The notes: generated from the letters alone by a model not told the origin. 64,000 nucleotides of DNA from DASQYE01 sp036389675 (GCA_036389675.1 DASVWI010000003.1:1-64000); one strand, 5' to 3'. Shown: positions 45,493-54,694, counted from the stretch's first letter. A program made the numbers and translations.

Positions 45493-46644
45493 ATGGATAG
45501 TTTTATCGAGCAGATTCCGTTTTTCACTACGGAGCAGCGCAACCTGTCGGCGAGTGTGGCGGGGTTTGCGGCGCGCGAGATTGAGCCGCGCGCGGGCGAA
45601 GAGGAGGACGTGGAGGCGCAGTTTCGCGCGCTGCTGGGGCTGCTGGCGGGAGCAGATATACTGCGCCATGCGGTCGCCCCGGAGGGCGGTGCGCTCTCCT
45701 CGCGTGCTCTCTGTCTGGTGCGGGAGGCGCTCTCTTATGCTTCTTCGCTCGCAGACCTTGCCTTCGTCATGCAGGGACTGGGAACCTTTGCGATCAGCCT
45801 CGCCGCGACAAATCACATACGCGAGTTCTGGCTCAGGCGCGCGAGGGAGGGCACGGCCATCGCCGCTTTCGCACTGACCGAACCGGAAGCGGGCTCGGAC
45901 GTGGCGGCTATAAAGACGACGGCGCGGCGCGAGGGCGACGTGTACGTCATCGACGGGCACAAGCGTTTTATCTCGAACGCGGGGCTCGCCGATTTCTATA
46001 CGGTCTTTGCGCGCACCAGCACGCGCGCCGATGGCCGCGCTGAGCTTTCGGCCTTCGTCGTCGGCGCACGCGTGCCCGGCTTCAGCGTCACGAAGCGCAC
46101 ACAGATGATCGCGCCTCATCCGATTGGCGAGATAGAATTCAGGAATTGTCGCGTTCCCGCCGAGAACATGATCGGGGCAGAAGGCGACGGGTTTCGGCTG
46201 GCGATGCAAACGCTCGACACTTTTCGCGCGAGCGTCGGCGCGGCGGCCTGTGGCATGGCCCGTCGCGCGCTCGACGAGGCCGGCATTTATGTGACCAGCC
46301 GCAGGCAGTTCGGTCGTCTTCTGGCCGAGCACCAGTTGATTCAAGAGAAGCTGGCCGACATGGTGACGGAACTGGACGCGGCGCGCCTGCTCGTCTACCG
46401 CGCCGCCTACCTGAAGGACATGAGCGCCAGCCGCACGACGCGCGAAGCGAGCGAGGCCAAGCTCTTCGCGACGGAGGCGGCGGGGCACATCATAGACAGC
46501 GCCGTGCAGATTCACGGCGGCAGCGGTCTCGTGCGCGGGTCTGTGGTCGAGCGTCTTTACAGGGACGTGCGGGCGCTGCGTATCTACGAAGGCACGTCCG
46601 AGATTCAGAAGCTCATCATCGCCAGCCAGCTTCTGAAGGAATAA
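45493..46644 (+). CDS. Acyl-CoA dehydrogenase
   Basis: A 383-aa flavoprotein of beta-oxidation. IAAFALTEPEAGSDVAAIKT near residue 130, YVIDGHKRFISNAGLADFY near 152, DTFRASVGAAACGMARRALDEA near 245 and the C-terminal YRDVRALRIYEGTSEIQKLIIA with the catalytic-base glutamate (YEGTSE) are conserved. Start at 45493 directly after a heptad repeat. Within this cluster it probably acts on a ring-derived CoA ester; its exact substrate is unknown. Confidence 0.92.
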   Translation: MDSFIEQIPFFTTEQRNLSASVAGFAAREIEPRAGEEEDVEAQFRALLGLLAGADILRHAVAPEGGALSSRALCLVREALSYASSLADLAFVMQGLGTFAISLAATNHIREFWLRRAREGTAIAAFALTEPEAGSDVAAIKTTARREGDVYVIDGHKRFISNAGLADFYTVFARTSTRADGRAELSAFVVGARVPGFSVTKRTQMIAPHPIGEIEFRNCRVPAENMIGAEGDGFRLAMQTLDTFRASVGAAACGMARRALDEAGIYVTSRRQFGRLLAEHQLIQEKLADMVTELDAARLLVYRAAYLKDMSASRTTREASEAKLFATEAAGHIIDSAVQIHGGSGLVRGSVVERLYRDVRALRIYEGTSEIQKLIIASQLLKE

Positions 46645-46670
46645 GAGAATCTGATTTATCAGCGACCTTT

Positions 46671-47798
46671 ATGAGAATCACGATCATCGGCGGTGGCCCA
46701 GCCGGGCTCTACTTCTCGCTCCTGATGAAGAAGCGCGACCCGTCGCACGAGATTACAGTGTTTGAGAGGAATGCTCCCGACGACACGTTCGGCTGGGGCG
46801 TGGTCTTTTCCGATAAGACGCTCTCTTACCTCAAAGAGAATGATGAGGAAACGCATCGCAGCATCACGGAGAGCTTCGAGACATGGGACAATGTGGATGT
46901 CGTGCATCGCGATCAGAAGGTGACGATTCGTGGCAATAAGTTTTCCGGCATCGCGCGCCTTGAGCTGCTGAACATCCTACAGAGGCGCTGCCACGCTCTC
47001 GGAGTCGAGCTGCGTTTTCGCACCGAAGTCTCTGACCTTGAGGCGCTCGCTGCCGGCTCAGACCTGCTCGTCGGCGCTGACGGCATCAACTCTACAGTCA
47101 GGCAGAGGTATGCGGATTCGTTCGGGCCGTCGCTGAGCGTGCGCCGCAATAAGTACATCTGGTTCGGCACGAACCAACTCTTTCACGGCCTGACGCTGAC
47201 CTTTCGCGAGACGCCGAAGGGTGTCTTTGCCGCGCACTCCTACAAGTTCAACAAGACGACCAGCACCTTCATCGTCGAGTGTGACGAAGAGACCTGGACG
47301 AAGAGCCGCTTTGAGCAGATGACCGACGGCGAGACGCGCGCCGTGCTGGCACAGGTCTTTCTCGCCGACCTTCACGGCCACTCGCTGCTCTCGAATAATT
47401 CCAAATGGATTAACTTCACCGTCGTGAAGAACGAGCGCTGGAGTGCGGGCAACGTGGTGCTTCTGGGCGATGCCCTGCACACGGCGCACTTCTCCATCGG
47501 CTCGGGGACAAAGCTTGCGCTCGAAGACGCCATCGCGCTCTACCGCTGCATGGGTGCGGAGGCGGATGTGGCGGCGGCGCTCAGGGAGTTCGAGCGCGTC
47601 CGCAAGCCCATCATAGAGGATTATCAGGAGGCCGCTTACGAGAGTCTGGTCTGGTTCGAGAACGTGAAGAAGTACATGGCGCTCAGTCCCCTGACATTCG
47701 CCTACCAGCTGATGACCAGAAGTAAGAAGATTGATTACGACAACCTGAAGAAGCGTGACCCGCAATTCATCGCCGCCTATGAGGCTGCCGGAAGCTGA
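46671..47798 (+). CDS. FAD monooxygenase resembling the hydroxylase half of anthraniloyl-CoA / salicylyl-CoA hydroxylases
   Basis: A 375-aa group A flavin hydroxylase. GGGPAGLYFSLLMKK at residues 7-21 binds FAD; DTFGWGVVFSDKTL near 40 is typical of the CoA-ester hydroxylases rather than plain salicylate hydroxylases; GADGINSTVR near 138 and VVLLGDALHTAHFSIGSGTKLALEDA near 258 complete the family. In Azoarcus evansii the 2-aminobenzoyl-CoA monooxygenase/reductase is a longer fusion of such a domain with an old-yellow-enzyme domain. Here only the hydroxylase part is present, and a separate OYE gene lies at 50927. Confidence 0.85.
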   Translation: MRITIIGGGPAGLYFSLLMKKRDPSHEITVFERNAPDDTFGWGVVFSDKTLSYLKENDEETHRSITESFETWDNVDVVHRDQKVTIRGNKFSGIARLELLNILQRRCHALGVELRFRTEVSDLEALAAGSDLLVGADGINSTVRQRYADSFGPSLSVRRNKYIWFGTNQLFHGLTLTFRETPKGVFAAHSYKFNKTTSTFIVECDEETWTKSRFEQMTDGETRAVLAQVFLADLHGHSLLSNNSKWINFTVVKNERWSAGNVVLLGDALHTAHFSIGSGTKLALEDAIALYRCMGAEADVAAALREFERVRKPIIEDYQEAAYESLVWFENVKKYMALSPLTFAYQLMTRSKKIDYDNLKKRDPQFIAAYEAAGS

Positions 47799-47850
47799 AG
47801 GGCGAGGGTGAAGGATGAAGGCTTTAACGAGTTGGCCGGGCGATGCCTGA

Positions 47851-48384
47851 TCACTTCAAACCCGACTCGACGGCAATCCTCCTCGCCGCCTCGGGTGCGG
47901 AAACCTCTGTTATATCCAACACCAGCCTTTCGGGAGGAATTCCGGGATCGACGAACGCCCTGGCTGCGCTCAGCTCGCGAAAGTGCTCGACGGAGTTGAG
48001 CTTTCCGAACCCACCTCTGGAAGGATGCGCGATGCGTCGTTCAAGCTCATCGGGCGAGCACTTCAGCCCGACGAAGAGAACTTCGCCGCCGCCGGATTCC
48101 ACCACGCTTCTGACCTTCTCTATAAAGTCGGGCCGCACAGTCCGGTCGTAAGCGAAGGTGAAGATGAGCCCGGCAACTTTGGCCTCCACCGCCCGCGAGA
48201 AGACCGCCAGCCAGATCGACTCTCTCAGCTCGACGAACGGCTGGCTGCCGAACTCGAAAACGGATGTGACCAGATCAACCGTCAGGTGATTATGAAACAG
48301 CCTGAACCCGGTCAGGCCCGCCAACTCGCGCGCGACGGTCAGCTTCCCGACTCCGGGCAAACCGTGAAGAAAGATGAGCTTCAT
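47851..48384 (-). CDS. P-loop kinase-like protein (shikimate/adenylate-kinase-like AAA)
   Basis: A 177-aa protein with a Walker A motif LHGLPGVGKLTVAREL at residues 5-20. The rest resembles small P-loop kinases (FHNHLTVDLV near 30, LIFTFAYDRTV near 75, LERRIAHPSR near 113, a lid-like Arg region). Such proteins are often annotated as AAA family or shikimate kinase-like and phosphorylate small molecules, but the substrate is unknown. It is convergent with the monooxygenase gene. Confidence 0.7.
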   Translation of the reverse strand: MKLIFLHGLPGVGKLTVARELAGLTGFRLFHNHLTVDLVTSVFEFGSQPFVELRESIWLAVFSRAVEAKVAGLIFTFAYDRTVRPDFIEKVRSVVESGGGEVLFVGLKCSPDELERRIAHPSRGGFGKLNSVEHFRELSAARAFVDPGIPPERLVLDITEVSAPEAARRIAVESGLK

Positions 48385-48399
48385 ACAGGCAAATTCAAC

Positions 48400-49134
48400 T
48401 CATGCGAATTTAGCACGCTCCGTTTCCCACTTCGTGTACGAACGGCTGAAAGCCAGTAGATAATCGCCGCTGACATTGGAGCGGGAGACGGGCCAGCCCA
48501 GCACGCTCAGCAGCATCCGCTCCACGACCCATCTCAAGTGTTCGCGAGCGCAAGTCAGAGCTTCCAGCGGGCGGCTTTGGAACGGGTCGCCATGAACCAG
48601 CCTGTGCCGGATTTCCATCAGCGGCCACTGCTCTGCCCTTCCCAGCACGGGCCACAAATCCGACAAATCCAGGGAATAGCGGACACAAAACGCCTTGAAA
48701 ACATGCGAGAAGGGAAAGCGGTTTAACTCCCTGATCTTCTCGTAGATGAGCCCTCGCTTAGCGCTCTCACCTTTAAGCAGAGAGTGTTTCTTCAGCCATC
48801 TTCTTAAATCGCGCTCTAACTGGCTGAACTCTTCCGGGCTCAGAATCTCATACTCGTCTTGGCGGCGAAAGAAAGTGAGAATTGATTCGAGCGCCGCATA
48901 TAAGCTGATGAAAGAGAGTTCCAAGTGGTCGTCGCCCGAGTCGGTCGTGAATTTGATAGCACGTTGAAGAATATCGCTCAACTCGGAGTGTTTGCACGCG
49001 ACGGAGGCGACATTGATAAATTCCTCGACGCTTGCTTCGTCAATCAGGGAATCATTCGGCACAGCCTGAGCATTTGAATTTGAAGGCTGCCTCGCTGCCA
49101 GACGCTCAAGTAAGGCTGTGTGTTCTAACATCAT
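48400..49134 (-). CDS. HEPN-domain-like protein of unknown function
   Basis: A 244-aa all-helical protein. The open frame continues far upstream into the peptidase gene, so I take the ATG pair at 49131-49134, just after the peptidase stop. ISLYAALESILTFF near residue 85 and MEIRHRLVHGDPF near 175 fit HEPN/Apea-like domains; RHRLVH has the spacing Arg-x4-His of HEPN ribonuclease motifs. No paired nucleotidyltransferase antitoxin is nearby, so a toxin role is not supported. It could be a housekeeping HEPN protein. Confidence 0.5.
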   Translation of the reverse strand: MMLEHTALLERLAARQPSNSNAQAVPNDSLIDEASVEEFINVASVACKHSELSDILQRAIKFTTDSGDDHLELSFISLYAALESILTFFRRQDEYEILSPEEFSQLERDLRRWLKKHSLLKGESAKRGLIYEKIRELNRFPFSHVFKAFCVRYSLDLSDLWPVLGRAEQWPLMEIRHRLVHGDPFQSRPLEALTCAREHLRWVVERMLLSVLGWPVSRSNVSGDYLLAFSRSYTKWETERAKFA

Positions 49135-49156
49135 CAGTTGTCGAGTCAGCGCGCGT

Positions 49157-50335
49157 TCAGGGAAAGTTAACGACCGCGTTATCAATCGGCAATTCGTGCC
49201 TGCGCTTCTCGGGTTTAGCGTCCGGTTGCGGCTTCCACGCCTCGCGTCCGAAAAGCGCATCCAGAGATTGAACCGTGCCCTGCGTCTCGAAGGACTCGAA
49301 GACGAACGGCAAGCCTTCGGAACCGAGCGGTGAGTTGGCATCCGCGACGTGGAAGTGAAGATGCGGCGCGTCGGAATTGCCCGTGTTGCCGAGCAGCGCC
49401 AAGACCTGTCCACGGCGCACGCGGTCGCCGACCCTGACGCGAAGGCTGCCCGGTTGCAGATGGGCATAGAATGCGAAGTAGCCGTTGCCCAGATCGAGCA
49501 TGATCTGATTGCCGCCGACCGTCTCAAGCGTGATGGGCACAACCCTCTGCGGCGCGAGCGGGACATTCTCAGGCAGACCGTCCTTGACCCCGACCACCGT
49601 GGCGTCGGCGACCGCCAGAACTTCCGTCGAGTAATCGTACCAGTTAGCGTTTTTCGATGGGTCGTCGTGGAGGAGTCGACCGTCCGGGCCGAGCTTGACC
49701 CAATCTGTGGCGAAGCGTTGCGGGATGCGCGCCCGGCCTTCGAGAACTATGATCGTGCGCCGATGCCCGGAAGTATTTGATGGCCCGTTAGCCGCCAGCC
49801 ACCCCGCACCCCGCAGTGGAGAACTGATGATCAGGGGTTTGCTTTGACGCACACTCACCCGCGCGCCCTCAACTACGCCCGCACCCTCCCTGAGCATCAT
49901 CTCGTTAGGCTTAAAGACAACCCTGTGGCGCAAAGCCTTCGGCACGTCAGCTTCACTGTTGAATATCAGTTGCAGAAACAACACCGCACGCAGGCCGCCG
50001 CCGATGTTCCGCTTATCCGCCAGATCGGCGGGTGCGCCTGGTCTATGAAGCATGCCGACAAGCTCCGCGTCCTGATACGTAGCCAGAGGCTTAGCCTTGC
50101 CGTCGTCGCCGAGGACTTCGACGCGCATCAACTCAAGATTGGCGGCGCGGAAGTTGGTGATGTGCAGCTCGTATAACAGGTAAACCTTACCGTCGGCCTT
50201 AACCGGAGTCGGAGGATTAGGGACTTCCACCTGAGCGAAAACGGCCAGGAACTGCGCCTGTGCCGGGCGTTGGCTTGCCACGGTCAGGAAAAACGCGATG
50301 CCGATAACCGCTGACAGCATCAAGCTTCGTCTCAT
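49157..50335 (-). CDS. Secreted M23-family (LytM) metallopeptidase
   Basis: A 392-aa protein. I take ATG at 50335, with AAGGAG 9 bases before it. Residues 1-28 form a signal peptide (MLSAVIGIAFFLTVASQRPAQAQ). The middle (about 30-190) has no known motif. The M23 domain (about 195-360) contains GGNQIMLDLGNGYFAFYAHLQ near 270, GDRVRRGQVLALLGNTGNS near 300 and the zinc motif HLHFHV near 320. It probably cuts peptidoglycan cross-links or other periplasmic peptides. Confidence 0.85.
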   Translation of the reverse strand: MRRSLMLSAVIGIAFFLTVASQRPAQAQFLAVFAQVEVPNPPTPVKADGKVYLLYELHITNFRAANLELMRVEVLGDDGKAKPLATYQDAELVGMLHRPGAPADLADKRNIGGGLRAVLFLQLIFNSEADVPKALRHRVVFKPNEMMLREGAGVVEGARVSVRQSKPLIISSPLRGAGWLAANGPSNTSGHRRTIIVLEGRARIPQRFATDWVKLGPDGRLLHDDPSKNANWYDYSTEVLAVADATVVGVKDGLPENVPLAPQRVVPITLETVGGNQIMLDLGNGYFAFYAHLQPGSLRVRVGDRVRRGQVLALLGNTGNSDAPHLHFHVADANSPLGSEGLPFVFESFETQGTVQSLDALFGREAWKPQPDAKPEKRRHELPIDNAVVNFP

Positions 50336-50348
50336 CGTCAAACGCTCC

Positions 50349-50852
50349 TTAAATTGTTTTGCCCTTTGTGGTCGCGACCCAGCCCGGAGCCGAATCTATT
50401 TTCTGCCGTAGAATAAGGTTCAGTTGTGCGGCGTGGTGCTGGACGTGGCGCATGTTGTCCAGAAGCAACTCGGCGAAGCTCATCTCGCCCCACGGAAACC
50501 TGCAACGCTCTAGTGCCCGCTCGTCCGTCAGGGCTTCAATCACTCTACGGCATTTGCCGCGACCATGTTCCAGATAGCTTTGCAGCTCGTCTTTCCCGTA
50601 CACACGTTCGGGCAGCAGGCCTCTGGGGTCCATCTCGTCAAGCGTGTAGGGCGCGGGAGGCGAGAACCCTTCTGCCGTGCCGTGCAGGTAGAGGTCCAGA
50701 AAGAAGAGCGTGTGATAGACCGTGTACCAGAACTCCGGTCGCTCAGAGCGGTCGCCCCAAAGCTCCTCGGGACAGGCGACGAGCGCGTTTTCGAGCATGT
50801 CTATCGAGGCCCCGAACTGCTGCCAGAGAATTGATCTCCACGTCGCATTCAT
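50349..50852 (-). CDS. DinB-family (DfsB-like) metal-binding helix-bundle protein
   Basis: A 167-aa four-helix-bundle protein. The three metal ligands of the DinB fold appear as histidines: WYTVYHTLFFLDLYLHG near residue 45 and LDNMRHVQHHAAQLNLIL near 135. The pattern HTLFFLDLYLHG is usual in the subfamily. The start at 50852 has GGAGC 9 bases upstream. Many of these enzymes are thiol-dependent transferases, but activity cannot be assigned. It lies 13 bases before the M23 gene and may be co-transcribed with it. Confidence 0.75.
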   Translation of the reverse strand: MNATWRSILWQQFGASIDMLENALVACPEELWGDRSERPEFWYTVYHTLFFLDLYLHGTAEGFSPPAPYTLDEMDPRGLLPERVYGKDELQSYLEHGRGKCRRVIEALTDERALERCRFPWGEMSFAELLLDNMRHVQHHAAQLNLILRQKIDSAPGWVATTKGKTI

Positions 50853-50926
50853 TTTCGTTGCTCCAAAGAAAATCTCAACGCTGACCGGGGCGCAGCGGAA
50901 ACGCATGTGAGCGCGCACGCTCGCGC

Positions 50927-52405
50927 TTATCTGTTTTCTTCCCAGCGCGGCGGGATGAGGCGACGCCGTCCGTCATCGCTCATGGTGATGCCGGGCTCGT
51001 CCAGTCCGACACGATCCCAGAGCTTGCACGTCACCTGCTTGTGCGTCTGGTCGAGCCCCTCGCAGTAGTTCGTGTAAGTGCAGCGGCGCACCTCGGAGCC
51101 TCGCCCCTTACGAACCTTCTGAAACCAGTCGGGGTCTGCGAGCGCCTGCCGCGCGAGGCCCACGATGTCGGCTTCGCCCCTTTGAAGTATGGCTTCGGCC
51201 TGCTCAAAGGTACTGATGCCGCCGGTGGCTACGAGCGGTGTCCTAAGACCTTGGGCCGCGACCGCGCGCCTGATGGCGGCGACGAGCGGGACGCTGCGCC
51301 CGAACGGCCCGCGCTCGTCCGAGAGCACCGTCGGCATGCATTCATAACCGCTCCGCCCCGTGTATGGATAGACGGCCTGGCCGACCTTCGGCTGCGATGC
51401 GTCCTCGAACTTCCCGCCCTTGGAGATGGAAAGATAGTCGAACCCGGCACGCGCAAATTCTTGTCCGAAGTAGACGGCATCCTCAAGACGATTGCCACCG
51501 GCGATAACTTCATCGCCGAGAAAGCGCACGCCGACCGTGTAATCATGGCCCACGCGCTCGCGCACAGCGCCGTAAACTTCCAGCGGCAGCCGCACGCGAT
51601 TCTCGCGCGCCCCGCCGTAGCCGTCCGCGCGATCATTGCGCGCGCTCAGGAAAGAGGCCATCGTGTAGGCGTGCGCGTAGTGTAGCTCGACGCCGTCGAA
51701 TCCGGCCTCGCGTGCTCTCTCCGCAGCGCGTGCGAAAATTTCCGGCAACACTTCCGGCAGCTCGCGTATGTGATTGAGTTGAGTGTCGGTGACGCGCTCG
51801 CGATAACCGAAGCGCAGCGATTCAAGCTCGCGCTCGTCGAGCAGGCGCTCAAGCAGGTCATCCGGCGCTCCCTTGAGGAAAGAGCGCACTTCAGTCTCGC
51901 TGCGGCTGAGCCATCGGGAATCGTTCGTCGCCTCGGCGAGCGCCGCGTGATGACGAGCCTCGACGGCCAGAAAGCGGTCGAAGAATTTCGCCCTTTCCGG
52001 GCGACGCTTGACGGCCAGAAAATCTATGATCTGAATAAAGAGACGCGTGTGCCCACCGCTCGCGCGCCGTACGGTTTCGACCAGCTCGCGCATGCCCGGA
52101 ATGAAGCGATCATGACCTATGCGTAGCAGCGGCCCGCTCGGAATATCACGCACGCCCGTCGCCTCTATGACGATTGCGCCGGGGCGTCCCTCGGCAAAGC
52201 GTGCATACCAGTCAAGATTATCCCGCGTCACAAAACCGTCGGCGGTTGCGCGCCAGGGAACCATCGCCGGGACCCACGTCCGGCTTTCGAGCATCGCCGG
52301 CCCGACGCCGATTGGCCCGAAAAGCAGCGAGCGTGCCGCTTCGTCGGCACTCGGCCAGCGCGTCTCAGGGATTTCGTGTCTGATGGGTTGAGCGAAACGC
52401 CACAT
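50927..52405 (-). CDS. Old-yellow-enzyme-family NADH:flavin oxidoreductase
   Basis: A 492-aa FMN enzyme. The OYE barrel runs from about residue 30 to 430: GVELHYAHAYTMASFLSARNDRADGYGG near 235 carries the substrate histidine and the helix typical of the family, DYTVGVRFLGDEVI near 280 is an FMN strand, VATGGI near 385 and IVGLARQALADPDW near 410 bind the phosphate. A cysteine cluster (RRCTYTNYCEGLD and VTCKLW) near 440-460 is unusual for short OYEs but seen in a subgroup. Divergent from kynureninase; a candidate reductase partner of the flavin hydroxylase at 46671. Confidence 0.85.
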   Translation of the reverse strand: MWRFAQPIRHEIPETRWPSADEAARSLLFGPIGVGPAMLESRTWVPAMVPWRATADGFVTRDNLDWYARFAEGRPGAIVIEATGVRDIPSGPLLRIGHDRFIPGMRELVETVRRASGGHTRLFIQIIDFLAVKRRPERAKFFDRFLAVEARHHAALAEATNDSRWLSRSETEVRSFLKGAPDDLLERLLDERELESLRFGYRERVTDTQLNHIRELPEVLPEIFARAAERAREAGFDGVELHYAHAYTMASFLSARNDRADGYGGARENRVRLPLEVYGAVRERVGHDYTVGVRFLGDEVIAGGNRLEDAVYFGQEFARAGFDYLSISKGGKFEDASQPKVGQAVYPYTGRSGYECMPTVLSDERGPFGRSVPLVAAIRRAVAAQGLRTPLVATGGISTFEQAEAILQRGEADIVGLARQALADPDWFQKVRKGRGSEVRRCTYTNYCEGLDQTHKQVTCKLWDRVGLDEPGITMSDDGRRRLIPPRWEENR

Positions 52406-52471
52406 AGGTTAACGCCGAAAGTGTAGCAGTTTTATCGGGGCATGCGTAACCGTTTTTGAATTCTTCTCGCG

Positions 52472-52501
52472 TTGACAGGGCCGCGCGGCTAGACGTTCAA
52501 T
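52472..52501 (+). promoter_or_regulatory. Possible promoter of the kynureninase operon
   Basis: TTGACA (52472-52477), 18-bp spacer, TTCAAT (52496-52501). The second box is a weak match. An alternative -10 is TAATAT at 52511. It lies in the 140-base gap between the divergent OYE and kynureninase genes, where a promoter is required; no other feature is seen there. Confidence 0.35.
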
Positions 52502-52545
52502 GTAGTAGACTAATATAGTGTCTGTATTCAGGAGGAAACGGACGT

Positions 52546-53736
52546 TTGACGGATGAGCTTTTAAAGTGGCGCGGCGAATTCCCCATTCTGGACAAGGCCG
52601 TCTATCTGATTTCACACAGTCTCGGGGCGATGCCAAGGCAAACTTTCGAGCGGCTGCACGATTACGCCGAGACTTGGGCGACGCGCGGCGTGCGCGCGTG
52701 GGCCGAAGGCTGGTGGGACATGCCCGTCACGCACGGCAACCACGTCGCGCGCATCATCGGCGCAGACCCCGGCACGGTTGTCATGCATCAGAACGTCTCC
52801 GTCTGCCAATCGCTCATCCTCTCCTGCTTTGACCCGCATCCGCGCCGGAACAAGATCGTTTACGAGGGACTGAATTTCCCTTCCGTCATGTACGTCTACG
52901 AGGCGCACGCGCGCGACGGGCGTTTCCGCATCGAGACCGTCGCCTCCGAAGACGGCACGACTATCCCGCTCGAACGCATGCTCGCGGCCATCGACGAAGA
53001 GACGCTGCTCGTGCCCATCTCGCACGTCCTGTTCAAAAGCGGCTTCCTGCAAGACGCGCGCGCCATCACGGAGCGCGCGCACGAAGTCGGCGCGATGGTT
53101 GTGCTGGATACGTACCAATCGGCGGGCACAGTGCCCTTCAGCGTCAAAGACCTGAACGTGGACTTCGCGACCGGAGGCTCCGTCAAGTGGCTTTGCGGCG
53201 GCCCCGGCGCTGGCTATCTCTACGTGCGTCCGGACCTGCACAGCAGGCTTGAGCCGCGCACGACCGGCTGGATGGCCCACGAAGCGCCCTTCGCTTTCGA
53301 GAGCGGTGCGATTCACTACGCGCCCGGCATCGCGCGCTTCCTGCACGGCTCGCCAGCCATCCCCGCCCTTTATGCGGCGGAGTCCGGCTACCACATCATT
53401 AACGAGATCGGCGTCGAGAATATCCGCGCCAAGAGCGTGCGACAGACGACGCGACTGATAGAGCTGGCACGCGAGGCAGGCTTTCAAGTGACGAGCCCCG
53501 AGCACGCGGCACAACGCGGCGGCACGATCACCATCGCAGCCGAGCACGCCGCCTCGATCACAGCCGAGCTGATCCGCCGCGAGTTCATAGTCGATTATCG
53601 TCCCGGCGCGGGCGTGCGCGTCTCGCCGCACTTCTACACCAGGGACGAAGAGCTTGACCTCGTCATTCGCGAGATGAAAATTATCAGGGACACGCGCGCC
53701 TACGCCGAGCATGAAAACGCGGGCGCTGCATTTTAA
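52546..53736 (+). CDS. kynU: Kynureninase-type PLP aminotransferase-fold enzyme
   Basis: A 396-aa class V PLP enzyme cleaving kynurenine to anthranilate and alanine. HSLGAMPRQTFERLHDYAETWATRG near residue 25 and VMHQNVSVCQSLILSCF near 80 fit kynureninases; LDTYQSAGTVPFSV near 188 carries the PLP aspartate, and TGGSVKWLCGGPGAGYLYVRP near 210 the PLP lysine. The start is TTG at 52546 with AGGAGG about 10 bases upstream. Tryptophan dioxygenase follows directly, which strongly supports the assignment. Confidence 0.88.
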   Translation: MTDELLKWRGEFPILDKAVYLISHSLGAMPRQTFERLHDYAETWATRGVRAWAEGWWDMPVTHGNHVARIIGADPGTVVMHQNVSVCQSLILSCFDPHPRRNKIVYEGLNFPSVMYVYEAHARDGRFRIETVASEDGTTIPLERMLAAIDEETLLVPISHVLFKSGFLQDARAITERAHEVGAMVVLDTYQSAGTVPFSVKDLNVDFATGGSVKWLCGGPGAGYLYVRPDLHSRLEPRTTGWMAHEAPFAFESGAIHYAPGIARFLHGSPAIPALYAAESGYHIINEIGVENIRAKSVRQTTRLIELAREAGFQVTSPEHAAQRGGTITIAAEHAASITAELIRREFIVDYRPGAGVRVSPHFYTRDEELDLVIREMKIIRDTRAYAEHENAGAAF

Positions 53737-53739
53737 CGA

Positions 53740-53832
53740 CAGTGATGAGGGACAGGTTAAAACCGAAGGCTTGAGGGCCGGCGGATAGTCTCTTGCTTAC
53801 GGCTTGTCACTCGTCAGTAGTCACTGCTTTCT
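53740..53832. repeat. Heptad inverted repeat, family C copy 4
   Basis: Left GACAGTGATGAGGGACAGGT followed by TAAAACCGAAGGCTTGAGG; right GGCTTGTCACTCGTCAGTAG then TCACTGC. The centre matches copy 1 (CAGGTTAAA-CCGAAGGCT). It fills the kynU-kynA gap and ends next to the kynA ATG. Confidence 0.8.
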
Positions 53833-53833
53833 T

Positions 53834-54694
53834 ATGGTAAACGAATACGGCGGCGGTGCTCCGCTCTCATATAATAAGTACCTGCGCGTGCCGGACTTGA
53901 TCGGGCTACAGGGATGCCTCTCTGACCCGGCGCATCATGACGAGCTATTGTTCATCACGATTCACCAGACCTATGAGCTGTGGTTCAAGCAAATCCTGCA
54001 TGAGATAGATGCCTGCCTCAGGCAGATGGGCGAAGACCGCGCGGCGGCGGCGGCGCGCGCCATGCGCCGCGTCGTTGAGATTGAAAAGGTGCTCGTCGGC
54101 CAGATACACATTCTTGAGACGATGACGCCGATCAGCTTCCTCGGCTTTCGCGACCAGCTCAAGCCGGCGAGCGGTTTTCAGTCCATGCAATTCCGCGAGA
54201 TAGAGTTCAGCTCCGGCCTCAAAAACGAAGAGACGCTTCTCAGCTTCGGCGCGGACGAGTTCGCGCATAAGCGCCTCGCCGCGCGCTATGAGGCGGAGAC
54301 GCTCGACGCCGCCTTCTACGCATTGCTCCGTCGGCGCGGGCTCGATGCGCCCGCCGACGACGCGACGCTTTCGCGTGACGAGCGTAAGCTTCTCTACGAC
54401 AGGAGGACGCGTGCCGTTTTAGAGGTGCTCACGCATTTCGAGGAGCGGTACGAGGAGTTTCAACTGGCCGAAAGCCTGCTCGAACACGACGAGTACTTCT
54501 CTCTCTGGCGCTTGCATCACATCAAGATGGTCGAGCGCATGGTCGGAGCCAAGCCCGGCACGGGAGGAAGCGAAGGCGTCGGCTACCTTCGCACGACGCT
54601 CGAAGACAAATTCTTCCCGGAGCTGTGGGAGGCCCGCACCTACCTTGACACAAAGCACGGTGAGGGCGGCTGTCCCTTCGCCGGTAAATCGTAA
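53834..54694 (+). CDS. kynA: Tryptophan 2,3-dioxygenase
   Basis: A 286-aa heme enzyme opening the indole ring of tryptophan to N-formylkynurenine. LSYNKYLRVPDLIGLQ near residue 10, DELLFITIHQTYELWFKQILHEID near 35 (with the substrate histidine), SGFQSMQFREIEF near 120 and RLHHIKMVERMVGAKPGTGGSEGVGYLR near 225, which carries the heme-ligand histidine, are all in place. The last 10 residues (GGCPFAGKS) are unusual. First step of the pathway encoded by the neighbours; no kynurenine formamidase is seen in the window. Confidence 0.96.
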   Translation: MVNEYGGGAPLSYNKYLRVPDLIGLQGCLSDPAHHDELLFITIHQTYELWFKQILHEIDACLRQMGEDRAAAAARAMRRVVEIEKVLVGQIHILETMTPISFLGFRDQLKPASGFQSMQFREIEFSSGLKNEETLLSFGADEFAHKRLAARYEAETLDAAFYALLRRRGLDAPADDATLSRDERKLLYDRRTRAVLEVLTHFEERYEEFQLAESLLEHDEYFSLWRLHHIKMVERMVGAKPGTGGSEGVGYLRTTLEDKFFPELWEARTYLDTKHGEGGCPFAGKS

